Below, one piece after another: positions 10,280 to 21,574 of a DNA stretch of 64,000 bases (positions are counted from its first letter, which is position 1; every line of letters begins with the position of its first letter). The notes under the pieces are model-generated. The model had not been told where the DNA came from. It did no database searches and saw only the letters and a list, made by a program, of their open reading frames with translations. The DNA is from Capsicum annuum (lineage: Eukaryota; Streptophyta; Magnoliopsida; Solanales; Solanaceae): positions 210,501,441 to 210,565,440 of the forward strand of contig NC_061115.1 in the NCBI RefSeq assembly GCF_002878395.1, in the 5' to 3' direction. A program made the translations under genes and the position numbers.

Positions 10280-11460
10280 ATAGTTGAAGGTAACTGGGTG
10301 GTGGATATTGGTGCATCTAATCATATGGTGTATAATATTAATCTACTCAAGAATCTTAAAGAGCTACATATGCAAGATAAAGTTCATCTACCAAATGGTG
10401 ATCAAGTGGCTATAAGACATAGAGGTGATGCCTTTATTTTCAATAATAAGAAATTGCAACATATCTTATACATTCCATATTTCAAATACAATATGATGTC
10501 TATGTCAAAACTTACAAGGGACTTGTAGTGTATGGTGGTCTTTTTTCCTGATTTTGGTATCTTTCAGGACAATTCAAGTGGAAAGGTCCTAGGGATTAGT
10601 AAAGAGGATCAAGGTCTGTACATACTTAAGGCTGATACAATTCAAACTTTAGACATTGTTGATACTGTGAAGTTGACTACTAGAAAGATATTTGAGAAGT
10701 TTGCTTCTAATTCATCTACTGTAAATAGTGTGTGTGATACTACTGATAATAAGATCTGTGCTAATGTCCTGAATAATATGTGTGATAGTAGTTTGTAGCA
10801 TAAAAGACTTGGTCATGTACCTATGAGAATCTTAACCCAAGTACTCGCTTTGTCCAGTATGAAACTGAATGATCATTTGTGTATTGTGTGCCCTCTTGCT
10901 AAACAATCCAGAATAGTTTTTTTCTACCAGTTCTACCTTTCCTAAATCTAGTTTTGACTTAGTACATGTTTATGTATGGGAACCCTATAGGGTACCAACA
11001 CATGATAGGAAAAGATACTTTTTCACTGTGGTAGATGATTATTCTAAATACATATGGACTTTCTTACTTACTACGAATGCAGATACTGTGGTAGTTCTTA
11101 GAGATTTTCTTATGCTTGGGAAAACTCAATTTAACAAAACGATTAAATGTATAATAATAGATAATGGGACTAAGTTCTTTAATGAACAAGTTAGTTCGTT
11201 GCTCAGAAATTTTGGAATTCAACATCAAAGTTCATGTGTATATTCACCACAACAAAATCGTGTGGTTGAAAGAAGACGTAGAACAATCCTTGACATGGTA
11301 AGAGCTCTCATATTTCAAGCTCATGTTACTTTTCAGTATTGGGGACACTGTGTATCTATAACTGTGTATTTGTTGAATAGAGTACCTAGTCAATTATTTA
11401 GAAAATAGTCTCCTTATGAAAGGTTATTTCACACACCTCCAGTTTTACATCACCTAAGGG
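10280..11460 (+). pseudogene. protease and integrase part of copia-1 pol, broken
   Basis: WVVDIGASNHM at about 10289-10321 is the protease active-site region, with Ile where Thr or Ser is usual in D(T/S)GA. A GAG-pre-integrase remnant with HKRLGHVPMR starts at about 10801. The integrase core follows with VVDDYSKYIW (about 11025), IIDNGTKFFNEQ (about 11155) and an Arg-rich VVERRRRTI (about 11263), matching the D, D and E positions. The stop at 10526 and others interrupt it. Confidence 0.82.
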
Positions 11461-12039
11461 TATTTTGTTGCTTGTGCAATGCCATAAAAGTTGGGAGAAG
11501 TTACAAGTTTGGTCCTAGAGCTATACTATTTGTCCATCTTGGTTGTTCTGTCTCTTAGAAGAGGTATATTCTTCTAGACTTGTGCTCAAAGATTTTATAT
11601 TTTAGTAGGGACATAGTGTCCAGGAGGATGTCTTTCCTTTTAAAACTTAAACATTTGAGTTATCTCCTTTATTTCCAGTTCTTGAACTTTCAGTTGAGGA
11701 ATCATCAGCATATAACCAGTCACCTGGTCTGCCTGAGTTAGTTTCTAATGTTAATACTCCACCATCTGTTGTATTTGATAACTTGGTTGATATTCCACCT
11801 ATTCCATTTACTAATACTGGCTCATCTGAACCTTTCAGAAGATCTACTAAACATATTAGAATCCCTGCTTGGATGGATGATTATGCAGTGCCTGCTAAGG
11901 CTAGTTCATATGCTTATCCTTTAGCAAACTATGTCTTTTATGAGCAGGTCACTTCTTCTTAAAGAGATGCCTTGGTTGTTTTCTCAGTCATTGCTGAACC
12001 ATCTACTTTTGCTGAAGCAAGTACTAACTCTTTATAGAT
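11461..12039 (+). pseudogene. integrase C-terminal / linker part of copia-1
   Basis: Sequence between the integrase core and reverse transcriptase, with no long frame. A block near 11830-11890 encodes RRSTKHIRIPAWMDDY, a usual landmark just before copia reverse transcriptase. Confidence 0.6.
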
Positions 12040-13575
12040 AGCTACTATACAACAAGAATTGACTGCCTTGGAAGAAAATAATACTTGGTAATTGGTTCCT
12101 TTACCCCCTAACAAAAAGCCTATTGACTGCAAATAGGTATTTAAAGTAAAGTATAGAGATTTCGGAGAGGTTAAGAGGTATAAAGCCAGGTTATTTGCCA
12201 AAGATTACAGCGAACAAGAAGGTCTAGACTACTCTGAAACCTTCTCACCAATGGCTAAAATAGTGTATTAGAATTATGGTGGCTTTAGTTATTTCCCCTT
12301 CCTGGTACATTTTTTAAATGGATGTTCATAATGCTTTTTTTTCAAGAAGATTTGGATGAGGATGTCTACATGACTAGTCCTGAGGACTTTACCAACCATG
12401 AGAAAAATCATCAGTTTGTGTCCAAATTACATAAGTCTTTATATGGACTAAAGCAAACTCCCAGATAGTGGAACCTTAAGTTTACATAAGCACTTGTTGA
12501 CATGGGACTTGCTCAGTCTCATTATGATTATTCTTTATTCACGCAAAACAAGGATGGTACACTTCTTATTGTGTTAGTATATGTGGATGATTTACTTGTT
12601 ACTGGAAGCAACTTAAGTCTTGTTCAAGATGTAAGAAAACAATTACAAGAAAGGTTCAGAATGAAGGACTTGGGGGAGTTGAAATTCTTTCTTCACATAG
12701 AGTTCTCTAGGTCTGAGAAAGGAATGCATCTGTGTCAGAAAAACTATGCTCTTGAATTGATCTCAAAAGCAAGATTAACAGGTTAAAAGCCTAGTGCTAC
12801 ACCACTGGAGTTTAATCATAAACTCACCTCTGTAGATTATGACAACTTCATCAAGCCTGGTCAGCCTCCTAATGATGCCATACTTCAAGATAAAGGATGT
12901 TATCAAATAATTGTGGGCAAATTATTGTACTTGACCATAACAAGGCCTGATTTGACTTTTGTGGTACAAGTATTAAGTCATCATATGCATGCTCCCAAAG
13001 TGTCTCACTTACATGCAACTATGAGAGTGATCAAATATGTCAAAGGCACTGCAGGTTTAGGATTGTTTATGCCAGCTGATGACAAAAAATAATTGACTGC
13101 ATTTTGTGATTCTTATTGAGCCTCTTGTGTGGAAACTAGGAAGTCAGTCACTAGCTATATTGTGAAATTTGGTGATGCATTAATCTCTTGAAAATCTAAA
13201 AAGCAACAAACAGTTTCAAGAAGCTCAGCTGAGGCTGAGTTCAGAAGCATGGCATTCACTATTCCTAAAATTACTTGGTTAACAGGTTTACTAAAAGAAC
13301 TTGGAATAAAAATGGAGTTATCTGTCACATTGTTGTGTGACAGTAAGACTGCTATATAGATTGCCGCATACGCTATCTTTCATGAAAGAATCAAACATTT
13401 TGACATGGATTGTCATTTTGTTAGAGAAAAAAATCAAGAAGGACTAATTCAAACACATCACATCAGTACAAGGCAGCAGATAGCAAATGTTCTTACTAAA
13501 GCCTTATGTAAACCTCAGCAAGAATATCTTGTTGGCAAGCTTGGAATGAAAAATTTGTTTTTCTTCATCAGCTGA
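12040..13575 (+). pseudogene. reverse transcriptase and RNase H of copia-1, broken
   Basis: Landmarks in order are GLDYSETFSPMAK (about 12223), LYGLKQTP (about 12440) and the catalytic LVYVDDLLVTGSN (about 12574-12612), then MKDLGELKFFLHIEFSRS. The RNase H part keeps CDS (with a stop after it) near 13107, SSAEAEFRSMA near 13222 and CDSKTAI near 13337. The end, ILVGKLGMKN, is typical of copia polyproteins. In-frame stops are frequent (for example near 12783 and 13090), so no active enzyme is made. Confidence 0.85.
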
Positions 13576-13576
13576 G

Positions 13577-13828
13577 TGTAGAAGATAGTGAAGTTAGTTG
13601 TAGTTGCTATAAAGTTAGTTATGAGCCAACTGTTTCCTAACTTAATTGGTTAGTTAGTAGCATGTGATTAAGAGTTGGTTAGCTTGTATGTATATATAGA
13701 GTTGTACAGCTCATAACAGGAGAACAATTTGAGATATTTTACGCTCAATACAATCTGCATTTTTTGCTCTGTTTGTTTAAGCATTCTAGAAGCTTCTTTC
13801 TCTTCTCCATAATTGTGTTTTCTTAACA
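13577..13828 (+). repeat. 3' LTR of copia-1
   Basis: Same termini as the 5' LTR, about 12 bp shorter through a gap near 13660 and a shortened TATA repeat. It is followed at once by the GTATT duplication. No purine-rich PPT is obvious in front of it (CAGCTGAG), suggesting decay. Confidence 0.88.
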
Positions 13829-13853
13829 GTATTTTCACAAAGTGAAGTCTTGA

Positions 13854-13884
13854 GTGGGGGGCGGGGGGGGGGGGGGGGGGGGGG
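13854..13884. repeat. poly-G run
   Basis: A run of G broken once by C near 13862, with 22 uninterrupted G at 13863-13884. It lies 25 bp outside copia-1. Its true length may be uncertain because such runs sequence poorly; it could form a G-quadruplex. Confidence 0.7.
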
Positions 13885-14114
13885 TAGGGGATAAAGCGAA
13901 CACAGTCTATATCACTATCTAAATAAAGTAGAGAGGTGGTTTCGATAGACCCGGCTCAAGAATATGTAGGGTGTAAGCTATTGGTTTTAAAATATAGAGG
14001 GCTTATTTGCATCCTACTCCCCTTAGATTTATATCATTCATCTTAATTTGGTATGACTTGATGCATCACCTAAAAATATTCTTCACAATATTTTCATTCA
14101 CATGCATGAACTAG
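13885..14114. other. spacer right of the poly-G run
   Basis: No gene. It includes the near-copy (13961-13982) of a word found to the left of copia-1. Confidence 0.3.
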
Positions 14115-14394
14115 CCTTTTCGTAGTTTCATCATTAGGTTAAGACTTTAATTTCTTGATTATAAGAAGTTTATGAGGAATATTTTAATAGCATCTTAATT
14201 ATCTAAAACAGGATAAACAAGTTCATACAAATCATGAATCCAATGGATTGTGGCCCAATGATAACCCATGTTTACGTTGTAGTATTAGTGTTATTGTGTT
14301 TCGATTCTCGCACTATTTTTTTTTTGTGTTATTGTTGCTTTTTGAATGTTTTGTACTACTTTTCTTATTAATTGTCATGTTTTCTTCACTATTA

Positions 14395-14628
14395 CTTCCT
14401 CCGTCCATTTTTACTTGTTCACTTTCTATTGACACAAGAATTAAGAAACAACAAATAATAGTGATAATTTTACCATATTTCTCTTTAAACATAATAAATT
14501 TAATGCTTTAGGATATGCATTAGATATTGATAGAAATAGTTAAATTATTCATTGATTTTATAAACTGTACAAGTATTGTTGAACATCCTAACATAAAAAA
14601 ATGGATAAATAAAGATGGACTGAGGGAG
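14395..14628. mobile_element. Stowaway-type MITE
   Basis: It begins CTTCCTCCGTCCATTTTTACT and ends with the inverted form GGACTGAGGGAG. It is flanked on both sides by TA (14393-14394 and 14629-14630), the target duplication of Tc1/mariner-derived Stowaway MITEs. The interior is AT-rich and non-coding. Confidence 0.82.
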
Positions 14629-14671
14629 TATTTTTGCTATTCATAACTATTTTGATTCGTTGCACCTAGGT

Positions 14672-14800
14672 CAAGGAACTTCCAAAAATAGCTTTTGTAC
14701 CTCGACGAGGTAGGTAAGATTCGTGTACACTCTAATCTCCACACACCTCACTTGTGAAATTACACTGGGTATATCACCGTTGTTCTTTTCACATCACTTA
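14672..14800 (+). mobile_element. SINE 3' part (Solanaceae type)
   Basis: The order CCAAAAATAGC, CCTCGACGAGGTAGG, CGTGTACACTCTA, CACTTGTGAAATTACACTGGGTAT, TTGTT is the diverged 3' half of the very common nightshade SINE ending in TTG repeats. The 5' tRNA-like half is not evident. Confidence 0.55.
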
Positions 14801-15164
14801 CGTTGTTTCATCATTAAGTTAAGACTTTAATTATTAATTAAAAGAAGTTTATGAGGAATGTTTAAGCAGTATCTTAATTATTAACTAAAATAGAATATAC
14901 AAGTTCAGACAATCACGAATCCAATGGTTTATGGCCCAACGATAACACGAGTTTATGTCGTATATTAATTTTATTTATGAGTTGGTTTTTTGTTTTTGAC
15001 ATTCGTTATCACCTGTTTATTGTGTTTCGATTCTTGCAGTAACTTTTGTCATTGTTATTATTATTTTTTTGAATGTTTTGTACTACTTTCCGTACTAATT
15101 GTCATGTTTCTTTCACTTTTCTTTTCCTATTCATAACTTCGTTGATTTATTGAAACTGCGCTGA

Positions 15165-15395
15165 GCAATTGCAGACCTAGGATTTAAAGATTGTGGGTGT
15201 TCAGGAGGTCCGAACACATATATTGATGCTGAAAGCTTTACAGTTTCGCATGAAAACTAAAATACCCATCTATCTTCTTGGTTTACTGGGTGCTTTTCTA
15301 AGTCCTATACTAATTTTAATATATTTTTTATATAATTATGTCTAATCTGCATCAAATAGAGCACCCAAAACTTAGCCTTAGGTCTGCCCCTGAGG
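15165..15395. mobile_element. small non-autonomous hAT-like element
   Basis: The left side reads GCAGACCTAGGATTTAAAGA..GTGGGTG; the right side, on the other strand, reads GGCAGACCTAAGGCTAAG..TTGGGTG. This inverted pair is of the CAGGGGCAGACCTA hAT type. The flanks share GCTGAG on each side, part of a possible degenerate 8-bp duplication. The interior is non-coding. Confidence 0.5.
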
Positions 15396-15402
15396 CTGAG
15401 GG

Positions 15403-15545
15403 TCTCCAAAAACAGTCTCTCTACCTCCACGAGATAGGAGTATCGTTTGCGTATGCTCTACCTTTCTCATACCTCACTTATGAAATTACACCGATCACAA
15501 TATTTGCATTCACATACATTGAATTAGCCTTTTCACATCACTTAA
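15403..15545 (+). mobile_element. SINE 3' part (Solanaceae type), second copy
   Basis: CCAAAAACAGTCTCTCTACC, TCCACGAGATAGGAGTATCG, TTTGCGTATGCTCTACC and ATGAAATTACACC reproduce the SINE 3' half, better preserved in its first part than the copy at 14672. It sits at the same place relative to the duplicated block, which supports duplication after SINE insertion. Confidence 0.55.
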
Positions 15546-15697
15546 CAGTGATTCATCATTAAGTTAAGACTTTAATTCATTGATTAAAAGAAGTTTATCA
15601 GGAATAATGTTAACAGTATCTTAATTAGATAAAACAGAAGATACAAGTTCATACAATCGTCAATCCAATGATTTATGGGCCAACGATAATACAAGGG

Positions 15698-16370
15698 GTC
15701 ATTACCACGAATGCTACTATTTTGGGTAGTTTACTAAAAATTACACAAATACACAACTTATGTTTCCAATATTACAAAAAATTTCAACTTCCTAAATATA
15801 TTACAAAAATCCCAACATATACACAGAATGCTATGTATATGTCGGCTATGTTATGTATATTAATACGGAGAGAGAGTAAAATAACTAAAAAAAATAGGAG
15901 AGAGTGTAATTACTTCCAAAAGACTTGGTATTATGTTATTTATACAGTTTAATTAAACCGAACAAATATATGGCCCTCAAATCTGTAACATCTAAAATTT
16001 ACATAAATCTCAACAAGTTTATTTTTAATTACTCACTATCTATATTCTTTGCTAAATTACAAATAATCTCTTATTTTATAATTTTTGGATGTATAATTAG
16101 CATTCGGATACATAACTTTTAAAGTTGAGATACATAATTTTGATTACTGAGATACATTCATGTCTGAAATTATTATGTCGAGTTATACATGATATATTAA
16201 ATAGACAAAAGGGAAATACATAATTTAAAAATTTATGAGTTTGTGGATGTATGTAGTTGTTTTAGAAAAAAAGAAATTTAGGTAATTAATAAAAAAATAG
16301 AAATTTTATATAGTTTAGTAAAAATAAATTGTGATGTTATGTAATTTTTTAATGAACACAATACTATGCA
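15698..16370. repeat. AT-rich block, possible Mutator-like non-autonomous element
   Basis: The left part holds TTTACTAAAAATTACACAAA and the right part, on the other strand, ATTTTTACTAAACTATATAA, a weak inverted pair. The middle has repeated GATACATAA words like those at 7935-8190. No gene is present; the short open frames are low complexity. Borders and class are uncertain. Confidence 0.35.
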
Positions 16371-16668
16371 CCACTTTATTCCTATTAGACAACAAGTTGA
16401 TTAGATATTTCATAAATGACAAGTGTGAAACACTGAAAGTAATTGTAAAAACTAATATATTCCACATAAACTAATTTACTCATTCATATATTGCTTCACT
16501 TCTTCCATGGAGTTTCCAATAATGACAAAACTCTTATTGGCTGCTTACATGGAAATTGGACACATCATTGCAAATTAAATTGTATGCCAACACTAACACT
16601 ATTTTATTTTCAGAAAGCATGATTTTTATGAAAATCTATATTATTAGTCAAGTGTAGTCAGTATCAAG
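16371..16668. other. spacer left of copia-2, no feature seen
   Basis: AT-rich sequence without a recognisable gene or repeat. The last bases (TCAAG) do not match the right flank of copia-2, so no target duplication survives. Confidence 0.35.
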
Positions 16669-18235
16669 TGTAGAATATACTATTTTTATTTTTATTTTAG
16701 AAATTTAGGAAAACCTGCGTCGTTACACCCTTCGGATGTGCGCACTGGGTAAACCCCCTGTGCACAGCCTGCAAGTAACATCAGGAGTTTTTAATCGCAC
16801 TAGGCAAGCTCGGTGCGACAGGCCACGTAGTTTGTGTTATAGTATTATATTTTCATTTCATCTAAAGATAATTTATTATATTAATAAAATATTTATTTGA
16901 ATAGATCATGGCATTAACATGTGTGTCCTTTACTTATATAGTAGACAATTTTGTGTATGGAGTATTTTAACTCATGCACAGAAGATTAAAATCGTTGGTT
17001 CTTATAAGTAATAAATTAATGTTCACAATCAAAGATGAGTTAGGACAAACATCTCGATGATTGTAGTACAAGATTAAATATAATTTCATCTTAATTATGG
17101 GAGTGGTAATATTCCAACTTCTTGTGCTAGTACATTTCGTATGTATTGAACGGATCAATTAGAGATATTTTTCTATGTTCTAAATATTAATAAACGGTTT
17201 CTCTTGTCTATTACATGTACTTATACTCTTAATCTTGATATAATTATCATGATCTATGTGGTTTGTTTTGTCGTTTTAATCTATTAAAAGATGAGACTCT
17301 TTTGTGAGTTAACATATTCCTAATAGGTTGGATGATGACGAATCACTTTGTGAAATATTAATTAGTTGATGGAACCATGTCTCGGATTTGAGATAGAAGA
17401 CACCCTTTTATGGTTACTTATAAGTTTTCACGTGAAAACTCTGCAAGTGAATTTTGTATTCGTCATGTGAAATAAGTTAAGCATTGTAAACAACAGATTG
17501 AATTAATCAATGTGTTAAATTTTTCAGGAATTTAATTTAATTGATTGGTGTCGGTAATTGTAACATGGAGAGTTAAATAAGATGTAATGGTAGATTTTGA
17601 AATTAAATCGAGGAGTGTAATTACAGATTTTTAGTGAAATAATTTATAATTTATTGTGATATGATAATTCATTTATTTGCGAATTAATATCATAATTGGA
17701 TGCCTCACTTAATAAATCTGTGGTCCCTGCTATACCTGATTAACTAATCAATTTTGGAAAAGAGAAAGAACTTACTAGAAGAAGAAATATTATTTATTGA
17801 TCTTGTATAAGGAAAAGATATCTTCTGATTTTAAATAAGAAAACGTTTTTGGACAATTAAAGGAACAAACGTTTTGAATAATAAAGAGGCAGAAAACGTT
17901 TTTGACAACTGAAAAGACAAAAACGTTTGTCTCTTAGCTTTCCCCTCTTTAAGAGAAAACAAGAATAAATAGGGGTTTTTGTTCAGAAGATGATCATCAC
18001 TTGACATATTCTCTTTGAATTCAAAAAGTACTTGCCCACACAAGTTTGATAGCAAAAGTTAGTCAGGATATAGTAGAAAACTGTAGCCCTGGAGGTCAAA
18101 GCAGTAAACGAATTATGTGAAAGCTTCAACAGGTAAGTAGTTTTTCAATTTCGTTTGATGATTTATGTTATCTAGATTATATGTAAGTTATATTGATCCT
18201 GTAGAATTATTGCTTTCGTTGTGCATGTTTTAACA
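16669..18235 (+). repeat. 5' LTR of copia-2
   Basis: It begins TGTAGAATATACTATT, corresponding to TGTTAGGATATACTATT in the 3' LTR. A SINE-like insert follows, then colinear similarity from about 16823 (CCACGTAGTTTGTG against CCATGTAATTTGTG) to the end TTTTAACA. It includes a repeated AAACGTTTTTGGACAA-type motif at about 17841-17926, also present in the 3' LTR. Confidence 0.82.
16685..16822 (-). mobile_element. SINE-like insert in the 5' LTR of copia-2
   Basis: This ~138-bp block is absent from the 3' LTR. It contains CCTTCGGATGTGCGCACTGG, GTAAACCCCCTGTGCACAGC and CGCACTAGGCAAGCTCGGTG, words typical of a Solanaceae tRNA-derived SINE read in reverse; a T-rich start (TTTTTATTTTTATTTTAG) fits its reversed A-rich tail. 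The promoter half of the SINE is missing. It entered after the LTR pair was made. Confidence 0.65.
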
Positions 18236-18237
18236 AT

Positions 18238-18249
18238 TGGTATCAGACC
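18238..18249 (+). other. primer binding site of copia-2
   Basis: TGGTATCAGACC lies two bases after the 5' LTR. It is one base from the usual TGGTATCAGAGC complement of initiator methionine tRNA. Confidence 0.82.
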
Positions 18250-19045
18250 TCTCCTTACATATGCTAGATAATGTAAAAAGAAATTACATGATTGGTTTAC
18301 ATGTTTTTGATAATCACTATAAATATCATGTTGTTGATGGCTGGTTTTCTTGTTATGAATGATGTTTATGATTTCAGTAGAATCTAAGTTTATCGGTAAG
18401 AAAACAGAAAAACGAATTTAACACGTTTTACTTAGTTTTGTGAAATTCATTTTTTGTAGATTAAGGATAAAATTATGACGAGTTTCGACTTAACCCAACT
18501 ATAGTCGTTACTCACTCTATGAACAGTAGTGGTAAGCCCAAGCAGTGCAGGCAGCTCTACTGACTCTCGCAACAGCCCGGCCAATAATTGTCGATTTGGT
18601 CGGTTTTGAAGTTTTTCATTTTTGGATGAACTCCGAATGATCTGTAATTTGGTACGTTTATTGGAAATGGCCCACTGAACAATACACACAACTAGCTGTG
18701 ATTCAGGCCTTTTTTTTGGCCATTCGAGGTCGTTTTGATGAGTTTTTTGACATTTTTATGTTTTGAGGAAAATTAAAAATTCTGAAAAAATTATCTTTTA
18801 CAAACTAGTGGTGATAGGGATCATTCCTTATGATTTTCCGTGGTTAATAATAGTAAATAATATGAGTTTACATGTTGACATTGGTCATCTTCCCCATCAG
18901 ATAAACTTGTATATTGTAATATTGTTTTATTGTCTCTTGTTTTTTATGACTTGTATTAACTTTTCAACTAAGTTATATGTTGGTTCAATGACACAGAGAC
19001 TAATGAAATGAGATATTTATCTAACTTAAATCAACAGTTTACTTT
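18250..19045 (+). other. leader region of copia-2, no coding sequence seen
   Basis: Untranslated sequence between PBS and the nested solo LTR. Short open frames on both strands here have no domain similarity. Confidence 0.45.
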
Positions 19046-19050
19046 CTAAC

Positions 19051-21569
19051 TGTAAAACCCCGTACTTATACCTAGCTTAAATTCGTCCCAAAAAAATACT
19101 AAAGACTTACTTTAAAAGATGAATCCACTTTTATACATGTGGAATTTTCAAGATTTTGACTTTTTGATGTGTAGGAAATTGAATAAGATTTCTATCGATA
19201 TCAAATTCGCCCAAATCTGACTCCCGGGCGAAGAGTTAGAGTGATTTTGGTAAGACAATATGTCACCTGAGCTATCAACGCATCACAGAGCATGCCAAAA
19301 TGGCAATCGTCAAAATACAGTGAGCCTCCGCGATTATGGCACGTCGTTCCAAGGCTCAATTTTAGAGTTTATCAATTTTCAGTGTAGCAACGCGATTCCA
19401 CCGCATTGCGCCGTCAGCCCAGTTCTCAGTTGGCAATTTTCAGTGACACGACGCGATAGCGCCGCATCGCACCAACCTGCCAAATTGGAAAATTTTGACA
19501 AAATTAAATATTTCATTCAGGGATAAATTGGTCTTTTTCCAAGGTTTTAACACATCCAAGTGCGGGATTTAATCCCTAAAAACGTTTCAAATCATTATTT
19601 ACTCACTTTTCCCCAAATCAAGAACATTCTCTCTCAAGAAAACAAAACCCTAGCTCTTGAGAATCGAGGTCAATCTCAAGAAATCCATCCAAGAACTCCA
19701 AGAACCTTCAAGGTTTCCTTTCTAAGGTATGTTAAGTGTTGATTCATGGGTCCCTTTCACCCATGAAGCTCAAGAATCCCTATTTAAATCACAAAGGTAT
19801 TTATGAATGCTCATAATCTAATTGAATGGAATTTCATATTCATGATTGCTGTTGGGTTTTGATCCATGTGTTAGACTACTAATCCCAAGAATTAATCCTA
19901 GTATGCCATGATTTATATGATATTCATGATAAACCCTTCAATTTATAAGTTGATTGATATATACATGATTATTAAATGTGTTGATGATGGTATGACCAAA
20001 GCATGCTCCCCAAATATTTGATAAAATGCTTATGTGAATAACTTAGTGCTATTATAGCATGTTAATATGAAATTCCCATCCATGTACAAGTTAAAGCATG
20101 CCAGGTGTTTGATGAAATGTCTTAATGAATGAATTGTGAGTATATAGCCATTGTTGGGCTTTTAGGTTTGTGTCATGATTTGCATAATATGCTATCAAGT
20201 CCTGGGGGTATTTAATACCCGACAATTTAGCTGTGTGCCTAGAGCCAGTGTCATGTTTTCAAGATTACTCTCATCCAAGCCATGTTCAGTAGACTTCAGT
20301 TAGTCTCATGACTCAGAAAAACTCAGTAATCCCAGTAATCTAAAAAATCTCAGTAATTCAGTAATCTCAGTAGTATTTCATCAGTTCACGAAACTCAGTG
20401 AACTCAGTTCAGTTCAGCTAATCATGTTCAGTGTCTATTCAGATAGGAGTAGGATTTAGCACCGCGTGAACCCAAGGATGAGGACACACACTAACAGTTG
20501 AGGGTGTGATCCTTAGAAGCAATCCTTGCATTCCAGAACTATGTAGGCAACATAGGTTGAGATATCAACACTGATAGATGAGGGATGATGAGGTAGATTA
20601 ACACTTTCAGATGAGGGTCCCACCGTTCTCTTTTAAGGACACCGTTAGATGAAGGTCACCCACAGCTTGTCTTTACCAGTAGCGCGGTATTGATACCCTT
20701 TTAATTAGGGTTACAGATTGGACCTCAACTCAGCTATATTTTTTTATTCAGGGCATGCCGGTTAGATGACTACTTCCCACAGTCTCAGTCTCAGTCTCAG
20801 TAAAAGAACTCGGATAGCTCTTCAGATTTAGGAATGTCAGACACAATCGTTCAGCTCAGTAAGGAACTCAGCTAGTTCCATCAGAACCTAGACTGTCAGT
20901 CACAGTCACTCAGTATCAGTTATATCAGTTATATCAATCATCAGTAATTCATGTTATCAGTAGTCAGTGTTATCACGATCTTATTTACTGTTACGTTTTC
21001 ATGCATGTATTCTCATGTTCATGTTATACAGTCAGTTAGCCTTGTTCATGCAGTTGAACCTCTTTGCATTCAGCCTACCTCACTTGCATACCAGTACACT
21101 CAATCGTACTGACGCAATTATGCTATGGTGTTTTATACCAAAAGTTCAAAAGTACGAGCTCCAGAGCATCCTTAGTAGATCGAACATTCAGAAGACAGAT
21201 TAGCAGTGAGTCCTCATCCTTCGAAGACATAATCATTACTTTATTATTTCATTACTTAGTTTATTTCATAGTTAAAGTTAGTTGGGGATATGTCCCATCA
21301 ACTCCGTATTCAGACAGTTCAGTTTTAGAGGCTTCAGACTAGAGTATGTTCAGACAGTTATTTCAATTATTTTAAGTATTGATATACCGTATTTCCAGAG
21401 GTTATGTTTTAGAAGATATTCAGACCTTATGGCCTTTCAGTCCTTTTTTTCGCATTTTAGATCATATTATGCACTGCTTAGTTACAGATATCAGTCATGG
21501 GTTAGCTTGTGCTCATTCGGGGTCATGAGCACCGTGTAGCATTCCGGGTACCAGATTCAGAGCGTTACA
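19051..21569. mobile_element. solo LTR (2519 bp, probably Ty3-type) nested in copia-2
   Basis: It begins TGTAAAACCCCGTAC and ends GAGCGTTACA, with inverted TGTAA/TTACA termini. The 5-bp sequence CTAAC flanks it on both sides (19046-19050 and 21570-21574), and there is no internal region or second LTR. This is the expected product of recombination between the two LTRs of one element. Length and the TGTAA..CCCCGT start fit chromovirus-like Ty3 elements (Del/Tekay type), which is a guess. It contains a CTCAGT-rich tract near 20280-20960. Open frames inside are LTR sequence, not genes. Orientation is not certain. Confidence 0.85.
20280..20960. repeat. CTCAGT-rich simple repeat tract in the solo LTR
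   Basis: The words CTCAGT, TCAGTAATC and ATCAGT recur many times, including a run of CAGTCTCAGTCTCAGTCTC near 20779-20800. Several TAGATGAGG(G/A)T words lie between 20575 and 20660. Confidence 0.6.
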
Positions 21570-21574
21570 CTAAC

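Larger units (their letters stand above)
8573..13833 (+). mobile_element. Ty1/copia retrotransposon copia-1, full length, decayed
   Basis: LTRs at 8578-8841 and 13577-13828 both begin TGTAGAAGATAG and end CTTAACA. The element is flanked by the 5-bp duplication GTATT (8573-8577 and 13829-13833). Inside are a PBS, a gag with a CCHC knuckle, then protease, integrase, reverse transcriptase and RNase H remains. Integrase before reverse transcriptase is the copia order. Many stops and frameshifts break the reading frame, and the LTRs differ at many sites and in length (264 against 252 bp), so this is an old, inactive copy. Confidence 0.9.
14115..15697. repeat. three diverged copies of a ~165-bp block inside a ~700-bp repeat
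   Basis: Blocks at about 14125-14285, 14808-14968 and 15548-15697 share CATCATTA(A/G)GTTAAGACTT, AGAAGTTTAT(G/C)AGGAAT and ATGG(C)CCAACGATAA. Companion words (TGTTTCGATTCT, TTGAATGTTTTGTACTACTT, ATTGTCATG) follow the first two blocks at the same distances, and SINE-type tails precede the second and third. The spacing is about 683 and 740 bp, so the region appears to be a tandem segmental duplication later altered by insertions. Confidence 0.65.

Noticed and set aside
19260..19526. 88-codon open frame in the solo LTR
   Set aside because: It lies within a bounded LTR with target duplication; such frames recur in LTRs by chance and there is no coding signal.
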